Assembly: GCA_963169175.1 (NCBI GenBank)
Contig: CAUJFK010000021.1
Location: forward strand, 1 to 10,896
DNA length: 10,896 nt
Source of the DNA: Acidobacteriota bacterium
Lineage (GTDB): Bacteria > Acidobacteriota > Blastocatellia > Pyrinomonadales > Pyrinomonadaceae
Direction of reading: 5' to 3'
Numbering within the stretch: position 1 is the first letter of the stretch; each line of letters opens with the position of its first letter. The notes under the pieces are model-generated. The model was given only the letters and a program-made list of their open reading frames with translations, ran no database searches and was not told the DNA's origin. The position numbers were made by a program, and so were the translations under genes. Below, piece after piece: positions 1-7,600 of this stretch.

Positions 1-239
1 GGCGTTAGCAGGCGAAACCAGCCCATATGATAATCCCAAAACGGTTTGTAGGAAAGCAGGCTAGAGACGCTTTCCCGCAATTAGTACAGGTCCACGTTCT
101 GAGCGTCTTTCCATATTGGCCTATTATTCAACCACTGGTGCAAAAAGTTACCAACAAGTTGGCAAATCGACTAAGAACAAGAGGTTTAGCTTTCGGAATA
201 GAACTTGCCGTAGCCCAACTTGGGTGAGGTACTGAAACA
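1..239. other. Upstream region of the HTH gene with two short dyads; no gene seen
   Basis: I find no convincing gene here. A 66-codon open frame (27-227) has no ribosome binding site, an unremarkable composition and no recognisable motif. The region does contain two short dyad sequences: CCAACAAGTTGG at 151-162 and CCCAACTTGGG at 214-224. The second abuts the likely Shine-Dalgarno sequence of the following gene. They share the half-sites CCAA and TTGG and could be operators for the DNA-binding protein encoded next, but this is inference. I could not assign a clear sigma-70 promoter. Confidence 0.4.
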
Positions 240-524
240 ATGCTAGGTGAGTTTGTTGTGATGCAAAAGGAAGAATTTGCTCGAATGCTGCGGATACTTA
301 TCAGCGAGGAAATCGAGGCCCAGATCGGCCCGCTCAAAGCAGTGATCGCCATAAAGCAAAAAGATGCATGTGATGCCATCGGCATAACGGACGACACCGC
401 GAGGAACCGGGTGAATCAGGGAAAGGTCACAACACTCCAGCGTGATGGGTCGAGGTTGGTCTATTTTCAACTCACAGAATTGCCTGGATTAAAGCCGCGT
501 TTTCGGAGTCAACGAAAGAAGTAG
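240..524 (+). CDS. Small excisionase/MerR-like helix-turn-helix protein
   Basis: This encodes a 94-residue protein of unknown specific function, probably a DNA-binding regulator. The N-terminal third is a charged, probably helical segment. Residues ~40-85 read like a helix-turn-helix of the HTH_17/excisionase or MerR type: an Ala/Ile-rich first helix, the turn GITDDTARNRVNQGKV around 48-63, then a short beta-hairpin wing (RDGSRLVYF) and a closing helix. Two starts are possible. ATG 240 is preceded by GGTGAGG at 223-229, and ATG 261 by AGGTGAG at 245-251; the shorter form would have 87 residues and loses nothing of the predicted domain. It is the only plus-strand gene in the window and lies just beyond the 3' end of a tRNA, which is where integrated elements often begin. 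Such proteins act as excisionases, phage repressor-like regulators or antitoxin-like regulators; the sequence does not decide between these. Confidence 0.65.
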   Translation: MLGEFVVMQKEEFARMLRILISEEIEAQIGPLKAVIAIKQKDACDAIGITDDTARNRVNQGKVTTLQRDGSRLVYFQLTELPGLKPRFRSQRKK

Positions 525-533
525 CCCGAGATC

Positions 534-555
534 AAATGGTTAGTAAAATGGTTAG
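534..555. repeat. Two-copy 12-base tandem repeat sharing a core with the tRNA-Lys anticodon arm
   Basis: AAATGGTTAG occurs at 534-543 and again at 546-555, a 12-base period. The core AATGGTTA recurs at 637-644, inside the anticodon stem-loop of the adjacent tRNA-Lys gene. Tyrosine recombinases are known to use tRNA anticodon-arm sequences as attachment sites, so this could be an att remnant. The core is only 8 bases, so chance is a real alternative. Confidence 0.35.
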
Positions 556-564
556 AAACGAGAA

Positions 565-587
565 AAGGCGTCCAATCTGGACGCCTT
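565..587 (-). terminator. Intrinsic terminator downstream of tRNA-Lys
   Basis: A perfect 9-bp inverted repeat, AAGGCGTCC / GGACGCCTT, encloses a 5-base loop. Read on the minus strand the hairpin is followed by TTTTCTC, giving a usable U-tract 16 bases past the tRNA CCA end. On the plus strand it lies 40 bases after the stop of the small HTH gene but is followed only by TTAAC, so it would be weak in that direction. Confidence 0.75.
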
Positions 588-603
588 AACTTGTTGATTA
601 TAT

Positions 604-679
604 TGGTGATCCGACCTGGACTCGAACCAGGGACCCAATGGTTAAAAGCCATTTGCTCTACCGACTGAGCTATCGGACC
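604..679 (-). tRNA. trnK: tRNA-Lys, anticodon UUU, CCA encoded
   Basis: The minus strand folds into a complete 76-base cloverleaf. The 7-bp acceptor stem is GGTCCGA/TCGGATC with one G-U pair at the second position, followed by discriminator A and an encoded CCA. The D arm is GCTC/GAGC. The anticodon stem AATGG/CCATT holds the 7-base loop CTTTTAA with anticodon TTT, giving lysine (AAA/AAG). The T arm is CCTGG-TTCGAGT-CCAGG. The invariant features are intact, so I expect a functional gene. It lies 34 bases past the stop of the GNAT acetyltransferase gene and has its own likely promoter and a terminator. Confidence 0.97.
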
Positions 680-685
680 ATAAAA

Positions 686-703
686 TCGGCCATTCCTGAC
701 CGA
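686..703 (-). terminator. GNRA-loop hairpin plus U-tract between GNAT gene and tRNA-Lys
   Basis: In minus-strand RNA, UCGGUCA pairs with UGGCCGA over a GGAA tetraloop (GNRA class), followed by UUUUA. One pair is U-G in this orientation but becomes a C-A mismatch on the plus strand, so the structure favours minus-strand transcripts. It could end the purA/GNAT transcript. However, the likely tRNA promoter lies just upstream of it, so it may instead be a 5' leader hairpin of the pre-tRNA. Confidence 0.5.
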
Positions 704-710
704 ATTAGTG

Positions 711-739
711 ATTTTACATACTGCCGGGCGGCATGGCAA
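711..739 (-). promoter_or_regulatory. Likely sigma-70 promoter of tRNA-Lys
   Basis: On the minus strand TTGCCA (734-739) and TAAAAT (711-716) are separated by exactly 17 bases. Each matches the sigma-70 consensus at five of six positions. Transcription would start near 704, about 25 bases before the mature tRNA 5' end. The -10 box overlaps the TAA stop codon of the GNAT gene, so the promoter sits inside the end of the coding sequence. Confidence 0.55.
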
Positions 740-1226
740 GTTCCATTCTGATATTGACCCGCGAGTACGGCGAATTCGGATCCAGGGGCACTTCGCGAAA
801 GCCATATTTGCGGTAGAGACAGATCGCGGCTGCCTGTTTGGTGTTGGAGTCGAGGGTGATCCGCGATCTTTTCGCCTGCAGTGCATATTCGATGCACGCA
901 TTCATTAGCCTGTCGCCGATCCCAAGACCTCTAAACTTCGGCGATACGGCCATCTTCACCAATTCAAAGGCATCAGGCCCTTTGTTTTCCAAAGCCGCCG
1001 TCCCGGCCACCGTATCGTCCGCAAGCGCAAAAAATATTTGTCCACCAGGTTTGATGATCTTTTCAAATGGAGCATCGAGGATCTCACGATCGTGTTCCTC
1101 GATGCCATAGGTGCTCTCGATCCATTCGTAATTCAGCGAAGCAAACGCTTCGGCAAACTGTTCACGGAATGTAACGATCTCAACCACGAAACAATTTCCA
1201 GATCTTGCACCGGGTGCAACAGGCAT
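714..1226 (-). CDS. GNAT-family N-acetyltransferase
   Basis: This is a 170-residue GNAT-fold acetyltransferase, expected to transfer an acetyl group from acetyl-CoA to an amine; its substrate cannot be read from the sequence. The acetyl-CoA motif A is clear: VSPKFRGLGIGDRL at 94-107 with the R-x-x-G-x-G pyrophosphate loop at 99-104, preceded by the beta-4 strand ELVKMAV. Motif B is LYRKYGF at 137-143. The central part, IFFALADDTVAGTAAL, is the usual beta-2/beta-3 hairpin. The start is uncertain: ATG 1226 has little Shine-Dalgarno signal, while GTG 1187 (at Val14) has a GGA about nine bases upstream and would give a 157-residue protein starting directly at the fold. The gene begins 34 bases after the purA stop and is probably its co-transcribed last member. 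Confidence 0.88.
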   Translation of the reverse strand: MPVAPGARSGNCFVVEIVTFREQFAEAFASLNYEWIESTYGIEEHDREILDAPFEKIIKPGGQIFFALADDTVAGTAALENKGPDAFELVKMAVSPKFRGLGIGDRLMNACIEYALQAKRSRITLDSNTKQAAAICLYRKYGFREVPLDPNSPYSRVNIRMELAMPPGSM

Positions 1227-1260
1227 CTCAACTGGGGCGGCCGGGCGACACCTACGGAAG

Positions 1261-2574
1261 TTATCCCCGAAACCAGTTTTCCATCACCGAATCTTTTAGA
1301 ATTATCGTCTGTCCGCGTTCGGGGCCGGTCGAAATAAGGCCGATCTCGACTCCTATTGAGTCAGACAAAAACCTAACGTAATTTCGAGCTTTGGCCGGCA
1401 GGTCCTCAACATTCGTTATCCCGACCGTCGATTCTCCCCAACCTTCGAGTGTTTCATAAACCGGCTGGATCGAGCGAAGATCATTCGCGACGGCCGGGAA
1501 AGTGTCAACATACGCATCGCCTATCTTGTAGCCGGTGCATACTTTGATCTCTTCCAGTTCATCCAATACATCAAGTTTTGTGAGGGCGATCGAGTCAAAG
1601 CCATTTAATTCCGCGGCGTATCGGGTCGCTACCGCGTCAAACCAACCGCATCGCCGCGGGCGCCGGGTGACCGAGCCGTATTCATTTCCCCGCTCACGGA
1701 TCAAGTAAGCTATCGGCTCTTCGTCATCAAGCATCTCGGTTGGAAACGGCCCTTCACCAACCCGAGTCGCGTAAGTTCGGACGATGCCAAGAACGCCTGA
1801 AATATGATGCGGCGGAATTCCAGCTCCAACCGACGCACCGCCGGCAGTAGGGTTAGAGGATGTAACATACGGATAAGTGCCGTGGTCGACATCCAGCAAC
1901 GTGGCCTGAGCACCTTCGAGCAGGATCCGCTTGTTCGCTTTCCGGGCCTGGGCGAGAAAATGTGAGGTCTCGGTTACAAACGGGCGAAGCCGTTCGACGA
2001 GTGGGGCCGTTTCATTATATATATCATCCGCTCTGAGCGGCTGCTGGCCGAATAGAACGATTATCCGATTGGCCTCTTCAAGATTTCGTTCGATCCGCAG
2101 CCTTAAAAGTTCGGGCGACAGCGCGTCAGACACTCTAATTCCACGCCGGCCGACCTTGTCTTCATAGGCGGGGCCGATGCCGCGAAGGGTCGTGCCGATC
2201 TTCTCGTTTCCAAGGCGCTCTTCCGAAGTATGATCAAGCGCCTGATGATACGGCATTATCAGATGGGCACGCGACGAGACCTTAAGCCGGTCGGGCGTTA
2301 CCTCGACGCCCTGCGCTTTGATTTGATCGACCTCTTCAAAAAAGGCTTTCGGGTCGATGACCATTCCGTTGCCGAGAACGCAGGTCTTATCCGGGTGAAT
2401 TATCCCCGACGGCAGCAAGCGCAGGACGAACGCCCTATCGCCGACATACACGCTGTGGCCGGCATTGTGCCCGCCCTGATAGCGGGCTACGATATCAAAC
2501 CGGTCGGCGAGCAGATCGACAACCTTCCCCTTTCCTTCATCGCCCCATTGGGCGCCGATAATAACAATGATCAT
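1261..2574 (-). CDS. purA: Adenylosuccinate synthetase
   Basis: PurA condenses IMP with aspartate using GTP, giving adenylosuccinate, the first committed step to AMP in the cytoplasm. The 437-residue product is close to the usual ~430. The N-terminal GAQWGDEGKGK (7-17) is the GTP/IMP loop with catalytic Asp12, and GGHNAGH (34-40) carries catalytic His40. Further signatures are VTSSNPTAGG (237-246), TRVGEGPFPTE (270-280), RRCGWFDAV (307-315), the guanine-binding TKLD (332-335) and STGPER (415-420). An in-frame ATG ten codons upstream exists, but I chose ATG 2574 because it starts exactly at the conserved N-terminus and overlaps the preceding acetyltransferase stop as ATGA, implying translational coupling. 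There is no strong Shine-Dalgarno sequence, in keeping with coupling. All key residues are present. Confidence 0.98.
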   Translation of the reverse strand: MIIVIIGAQWGDEGKGKVVDLLADRFDIVARYQGGHNAGHSVYVGDRAFVLRLLPSGIIHPDKTCVLGNGMVIDPKAFFEEVDQIKAQGVEVTPDRLKVSSRAHLIMPYHQALDHTSEERLGNEKIGTTLRGIGPAYEDKVGRRGIRVSDALSPELLRLRIERNLEEANRIIVLFGQQPLRADDIYNETAPLVERLRPFVTETSHFLAQARKANKRILLEGAQATLLDVDHGTYPYVTSSNPTAGGASVGAGIPPHHISGVLGIVRTYATRVGEGPFPTEMLDDEEPIAYLIRERGNEYGSVTRRPRRCGWFDAVATRYAAELNGFDSIALTKLDVLDELEEIKVCTGYKIGDAYVDTFPAVANDLRSIQPVYETLEGWGESTVGITNVEDLPAKARNYVRFLSDSIGVEIGLISTGPERGQTIILKDSVMENWFRG

Positions 2575-3134
2575 AGTTTCGAGGTTTCGATCAACCCTTT
2601 CCATTCAGAGGCAAGCAGTCCGTAAATTTCAAAATCGTGCAGCCGGCCATTTCGAAATTCTGCCTGCCGCAGCACACCTTCGCGCTGGAACCCAAGCCGT
2701 TTCGGAATGGCCGCACTCCGCACGTTTTCGACAGAGCATCTTATCTCGATACGGTTCATTTTCAGCTCGTTGATGGCAAAATCGATAAGCGTTCGGCACG
2801 CTGAGGATATGATACCTTTCCCCTGCTCGTCTTGCGAAATCCAATAGCCGATCTCAGTTTTCATCGCGGCCCAGTCAAAACTGACAATGCCGATCGAACC
2901 GATCAACGCGTCGCCGCGAAAGATGCCCAGCCCCAGTCCCCTTCGTTCGGCCCGGTCCTTTTGTGTTTGAGCGATGAATTCACGTGCGGAACCGAGCGAA
3001 TAATCCGGCGTCATCCAGTGCATGAACGCCCGAAGATGATCGTAGTTGCTGGAAACGGCCGCCAAGACAGATTCGGCGTCGTCCGGCAAAAACTCGCGCA
3101 GTTCTATCTGACCTTCAACTCGAAAACTTACCAT
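2571..3134 (-). CDS. RimJ/RimL-type GNAT N-acetyltransferase
   Basis: This is a GNAT protein of the Acetyltransf_3 (RimJ/RimL/YdaF-like) group; relatives acetylate ribosomal protein N-termini or small molecules, and the substrate here is unknown. In 187-residue numbering, the core EIGYWISQDEQGKGI (94-108) contains the QGKG acetyl-CoA loop; it is followed by NRIEIRCSVENVRS and the typical AIPKRLGFQREGVLRQ, ending with YGLLASEW. This pattern is characteristic of the RimJ/RimL group. ATG 3134 overlaps the glgA stop by seven bases, and ATG 3149 (192 residues) would overlap by 22; I prefer 3134 because the family starts near SFRVEGQIELREF, but neither has a good ribosome binding site. The stop overlaps the purA start as ATGA. 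The gene is therefore wedged between glgA and purA with no spacer. Confidence 0.88.
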   Translation of the reverse strand: MVSFRVEGQIELREFLPDDAESVLAAVSSNYDHLRAFMHWMTPDYSLGSAREFIAQTQKDRAERRGLGLGIFRGDALIGSIGIVSFDWAAMKTEIGYWISQDEQGKGIISSACRTLIDFAINELKMNRIEIRCSVENVRSAAIPKRLGFQREGVLRQAEFRNGRLHDFEIYGLLASEWKGLIETSKL

Positions 3135-4555
3135 CGGCCAAGCGTCCATTCATAAAGCTCGACATATTTTCGAGCGGCGTTTTCCCAGGAGTTATCCTGC
3201 TCCATTCCATTTCGCTGAATGGTGCGCCAGGTCTCAGGGTCGGCGTAGGCGAACAATGCCTCGTAGATGCGTTCTAAAAACCGGTCCGCTTGATACGGGC
3301 CAAATTTAAAGCCGTTTCCGGTACCCGTGACCGAATCGAAATTCTGCACGGTGTCGTCCAATCCGCCGACGGCCCGGACGATCGGTACAGTTCCGTAGCG
3401 AAGGCTGTACATTTGATTGAGGCCGCAGGGCTCGAATTTGGAGGGCATCATAAACATGTCCGCTCCGGCTTCGATCTTGTGGGCGAGGCTCTCATTATAG
3501 CCGCGAAATATCCCGACCTGATCGGGAGCATGATCGCGCAGCGCCTGCCAGAAATCTTCATACCGTTTTTCGCCCGAACCAAGCGAAATGATATACGCTC
3601 CGGTTGCGAGTATCTCGCCGGCGACCTGCATCATCAGGTCGATTCCTTTTTGAGCGGTCAATCGCGTAATGTTTGCAAAGATCGGCCGCTCGATCCGCAC
3701 GGGCAGCAAAAATTCTTCGAGCAGCAGGCGTTTGCACTCGCGTTTGCCGCTTAGATTGTGTTCGTCAAAATGGGCGCCGATCTCAGGATCGGTCCGCGGA
3801 TCCCAGACCTCATAATCGACGCCGTTCGTTATGCCGATCAGCCGGTCCGACCGCTGACGCGTGAGCCAGTCAAGGCCATAACCGTTCTCGGGCATTTGTA
3901 TCTCTTGCGCATAGCGGCGGGAAACTGTGGACAAAGTGTCAGACACCGAAAGCCCGGCCTTCATTGCCGAAGCAGCCCCGTTTGAAAGAAACGCGTTCCG
4001 TTCCTGTTCGCCGCCGAAGCCAAATTTCCACAATTCGTCCGCTCCGAACACGCCTTGATAGGCCATATTGTGGATGGAAAATACGGTGCGGGTTTGTTGC
4101 CAATATGCGTCCCATCGCCGCAATGACGCAAGCTCGACCGCCGCAAAGCCGCAGTGCCAGTCGTTCAGGTGAACAATATCGGGCGGCGGGCCGATGCGTT
4201 TCAAAAGCGTGAGTGCGGCGTGGTTGAAAAACGCAAAACGTTCGTGGTCCTCGCGATATCCGTAGATGGAATCACGGTGAAAATAAGACGGCGCGTCGAT
4301 CAGGAATGTGGGTGAGCCGTTCGCCTCGCTGTAAAATGCCTTTGCCGGATAACGGCCGCCGCGCCAATCGATATTAAGATCGTCGATGGCGGCGCTCCAA
4401 AGAAACTCGGCCTTTGTCTGCCAATAGCACGGTGTAACAAGTACCGAGTCCACGCCGATCTGCTTCAAAGCTTTCGGCAAGGCCCCGGCAACATCGCCTA
4501 ACCCTCCTGTTTTGGAGTAAGGAACTGCCTCGGCAGAAATGACCGCAACGCGCAT
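3128..4555 (-). CDS. glgA: Glycogen synthase (ADP-glucose, GT5)
   Basis: GlgA transfers glucose from ADP-glucose to the non-reducing end of an alpha-1,4-glucan, building glycogen in the cytoplasm. At 475 residues it matches the bacterial GT5 length (~477). The N-terminal Rossmann domain opens with MRVAVISAEAVPYSKTGGLG; KTGGL at 15-19 is the ADP-glucose binding signature. HLNDWH (129-134), IHNMAYQG (161-168) and GITNGVD (241-247) are conserved. The C-terminal GT-B domain has TRLTAQKG (297-304) with the phosphate-contacting Arg298 and Lys303, and SKFEPCGLNQ (372-381) with Glu375 of the E-X7-E motif. It appears to head the operon glgA-GNAT-purA-GNAT, behind a candidate promoter at 4582-4609. No glgB, glgC or glgP lies in the window. 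The start codon has no clear Shine-Dalgarno sequence. Confidence 0.98.
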   Translation of the reverse strand: MRVAVISAEAVPYSKTGGLGDVAGALPKALKQIGVDSVLVTPCYWQTKAEFLWSAAIDDLNIDWRGGRYPAKAFYSEANGSPTFLIDAPSYFHRDSIYGYREDHERFAFFNHAALTLLKRIGPPPDIVHLNDWHCGFAAVELASLRRWDAYWQQTRTVFSIHNMAYQGVFGADELWKFGFGGEQERNAFLSNGAASAMKAGLSVSDTLSTVSRRYAQEIQMPENGYGLDWLTRQRSDRLIGITNGVDYEVWDPRTDPEIGAHFDEHNLSGKRECKRLLLEEFLLPVRIERPIFANITRLTAQKGIDLMMQVAGEILATGAYIISLGSGEKRYEDFWQALRDHAPDQVGIFRGYNESLAHKIEAGADMFMMPSKFEPCGLNQMYSLRYGTVPIVRAVGGLDDTVQNFDSVTGTGNGFKFGPYQADRFLERIYEALFAYADPETWRTIQRNGMEQDNSWENAARKYVELYEWTLGRW

Positions 4556-4581
4556 AATTCAAAAGGAATGTGCCGTATTTA

Positions 4582-4609
4582 GTTATACGCGATTCGACGG
4601 GAACTTCAA
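4582..4609 (-). promoter_or_regulatory. Candidate sigma-70 promoter of the glgA operon
   Basis: On the minus strand TTGAAG (4604-4609) and TATAAC (4582-4587) are 16 bases apart, matching the consensus at four and five of six positions. Transcription would start near 4576, about 20 bases before the glgA ATG. It lies directly after the receptor gene's terminator, where a new transcription unit is expected. Confidence 0.45.
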
Positions 4610-4630
4610 ATTGCTGTATTAAGTCGAAAC

Positions 4631-4672
4631 AAAAAAGCACGGCGTCGGAGCCCGAAGACTCCGACGCCGTGC
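4631..4672 (-). terminator. Strong intrinsic terminator of the TonB-dependent receptor gene
   Basis: A perfect 14-bp inverted repeat (4637-4650 with 4659-4672) lies 15 bases past the receptor stop codon. In minus-strand RNA the 8-base interior UCUUCGGG adds a U-G and a C-G pair closing a C(UUCG)G tetraloop, an exceptionally stable cap, for a 16-bp stem. It is followed by six U residues (4631-4636). It separates the receptor from the glgA operon. Confidence 0.95.
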
Positions 4673-4687
4673 CAACTTACGACCGAT

Positions 4688-7600
4688 CTAGAATGTGATC
4701 CTTAACATCAGATCGATCTGTCGCCCACCGTTGTCGTTTGTTGTCGAAACGTCCTGGTAGGCAGAGCCGGGGCCAAGCTGCCCAAAAGTATCACCGCCGA
4801 CACCGGCAGTGACCACATCTGCTCCCCATCCGCCAATGCGGAAGTTCGGAGCGTTTAGAGCATCGAGTGCGGTAATGCGGAACTCGAAGCTTCTGCGTTC
4901 ACCCAACCTGAACCGCTTGACCAGTGTCGCATCGAGTTTGAAAAACGATGGTCCATAAAGGATCAGGTTATTGAAGCCGCATTGCCCGGCCGAACGCTGG
5001 ATGCAGTTACCAATACCCGCCGGAGCAATGTACTTGCCCTGCGGCCCACCCGCTCCGTAGTTTGTGCCGTAGCCGTTGGCTGTCGAAACATCGATGTCAA
5101 ACGCTTTTTGGGTTTCCACGATTATGTCAGCCGGAAGATATGTTACAACCTGCTTTCCGTCAATGATCGTGTTCTTGTAAAGGCCGATCATCTTTTGAAG
5201 GTCCTTCGCCGTCATCCCAACCAGCTGAACGTTGCCAAGCGAGAACGGTGAACCACTTTGCCAACGGATCGTCGGCAGCACAGTCCATCCGCCGACCAGA
5301 GCGTTAACGAACCCGTTCGAACTCCTAAGGAACTTGCGTCCCGAGCCGAACGGAAGATCGATCGTGGCGTCAACTTTGAACTGGTGCGTAATGTCAAATG
5401 CCTGAACATTTCTCGCCAGATCGATACCGCCCTTACGCTGCGAAAATCCCGCAAAGACAACACTGCTCGAAGCATAGGCATTGGCCATGGCCTTCGAGAA
5501 GACATAGCTTGCGTTGATTCGAACTCCCGCACTCAGTCGGCGACGGAACTCGACCACGCCAGAGTCATACCAGGTCTTGTTGCTGTTATCAACTATGAAC
5601 GACCCACCATCAGCGGTGGACGGGTTAACATAGAAGAAGTTGATCGGCAGTCCGTTTGCAACAGCGTTTGCACGGCGAGCGTCGGTTGCTTCGAACGCAG
5701 TGTTCCCGCTGAAGGCGAAGATATTCGGCGCATTTCGCGAAAGTGCCGCAACCAGGCCCGTATTTGTGAAGTTCGATGCCGCGTATCGAGCCGGAACTGA
5801 CGGCTGGTAATTCGCAGGAGTGTTAAAAAACGCCAACATGATCGGCAGCTGGTTCGACCCCGCCACGTCAGAAAAATACGCGAACGTCGGGCCCTTTCCG
5901 GCTGCAAGATTCAAATACAAATTTTGCTGTGCCTTCAGAAATTCGTCAGCAAAACCATTCTCGATCGTGTTGAATTCGTTAATGTCATACTGACGCTGCA
6001 GATCTACGCCTCGGTTTCCAACATATCGGACCTCAATGACAGTGTCTTTATCAAGCTCGCGCTGATAGCCAAAGCTGAAAGAATGCACCACACCTGTTTT
6101 CAGATCCGGGCTAAATGCGTTTGTCGAATCAGATACCCCAAGCGTGATCGGGAAGCTCGGTTTTGAGCCAACGATGCCCGGAGCGGGCGCCAAATTCGGA
6201 TTATTCGGATCGCGAAGATTCGTACCAACTATCAGGTTGCCGAGGCCGACACTCCGGGAAAGTGACCTGGACCCACCCGGATTTGCACCATAAATGCTTT
6301 CGAGAAGGTTAAATCCTTCGCGGACAAACGCCTGCGAATAACCGCCGCGGAAAACGCTCTTTCCGCTCGATCCGAAAAGTGTTCTGAGAAATCCGCTCTC
6401 GCCGAAATCAGGACTCCAAACCACGCCGACCGACGGAGCGAAGTTATTCATATCGTCATCATATGCTTTTTCGCCCTTGGCCAATGGCACGACCCTTGGA
6501 GCTGTTCCGGTAAGTACACCGGGCTTAAAGATATTGCCCAGTCCCGAAAGCCCGTAAACCTGGTCAAAACTTTCGAGCCGCGTATAGTTCCCTTCGCTCA
6601 AGGCGATAAACGCAGTCTGCGGCTGCCACCTGACGCCGAAATTGATCGTCAGATTTGGCTTTGCACGCCATGCATCCTGAACGAACAGGCCGTATGTGTT
6701 CTGCTTAGATAGTCTATTCAGCGATCCGTTCTCTTGGTAGGTACCGTCTTCGGACAAATACGCGGTCGTTGAATAAGATGATACGCGGCCGATGAGTGTG
6801 GCATACAGACTTCGGGCACTGGCACGCTGGCTGCTCGGAAGCGCGTTAAAAATACCGAACGCGGGATCGGTCGAATCGATACCAAAGCCGACGGAAGGAA
6901 CAATACGCCCAAACGCCGAACCTTCGGCACGAACGATCTTGTACTGTCCGCCAAAGCCGATGCTGTGATTTCCCCATAGAGCGGTTACATTGTCCGTGAA
7001 ATCATAGGTCGGCGTATTGCGATCGCTGTACGAGTTTCGCGAAACCGGTGAGGTTGTTCCAAAAAAGGCAAGGGAATAACCTTGGGCGTAATCGAAGTCA
7101 GCCTTCGATATTCCCGGACTGAACTGTGAGAGTCCGGTAGAAACCGCGTATCTGGCTTCGTTGATGATGCCCTCGGAAAGCGTCGAACGAACAGCGAACG
7201 AATACGAATCTCGGTTCGATCCCTGCGTATACCACGGGAATCCCGGATAGCGCTCTTCCTGGCCGTTCAGAAAATCTTTCGAAGGAACAAATTCCTGCTG
7301 GTTCGTAACGAATTCCAGGCTGTGGTTTTTCGTTAAGTTGAAATCAAGGCGAAGCGCGAGAAACTTACGTGTGCTGTCGCCAGAGGGAATAAAGTTGTAG
7401 CTCTGCGAATTGTAATTATTCGAGATCTCTTTGAACGTACCTTCCTGCTGCGTTGCTGATTGGATCCTTGCCAGGATCGCTGCGACTGTGGGATCAACCG
7501 TCGATAACTGACCGGCCGCCTGTGCTATTGTAAGCACGTTTACCGTCTGAACAACGCCGCCGGAGAGATATCTGAAATCGCCCGTTAGGGCCGAAGGCAA

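Noticed and set aside
27..227. 66-codon plus-strand open frame
   Set aside because: It has no ribosome binding site, no recognisable motif and lies in a region with regulatory-looking dyads, so it is not supported as a gene.
509..901. 130-codon minus-strand open frame covering the tRNA
   Set aside because: It runs through the complete tRNA-Lys gene and the end of the GNAT gene in another frame, with no family resemblance.
2575..2604. Upstream purA start adding ten residues
   Set aside because: The conserved PurA N-terminus starts at ATG 2574, and that codon forms the ATGA overlap with the upstream stop; the longer form adds non-conserved residues.
5258..5800. 180-codon plus-strand open frame opposite the receptor
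   Set aside because: It is antisense to the intact receptor frame, with no motif and no ribosome binding site worth noting.
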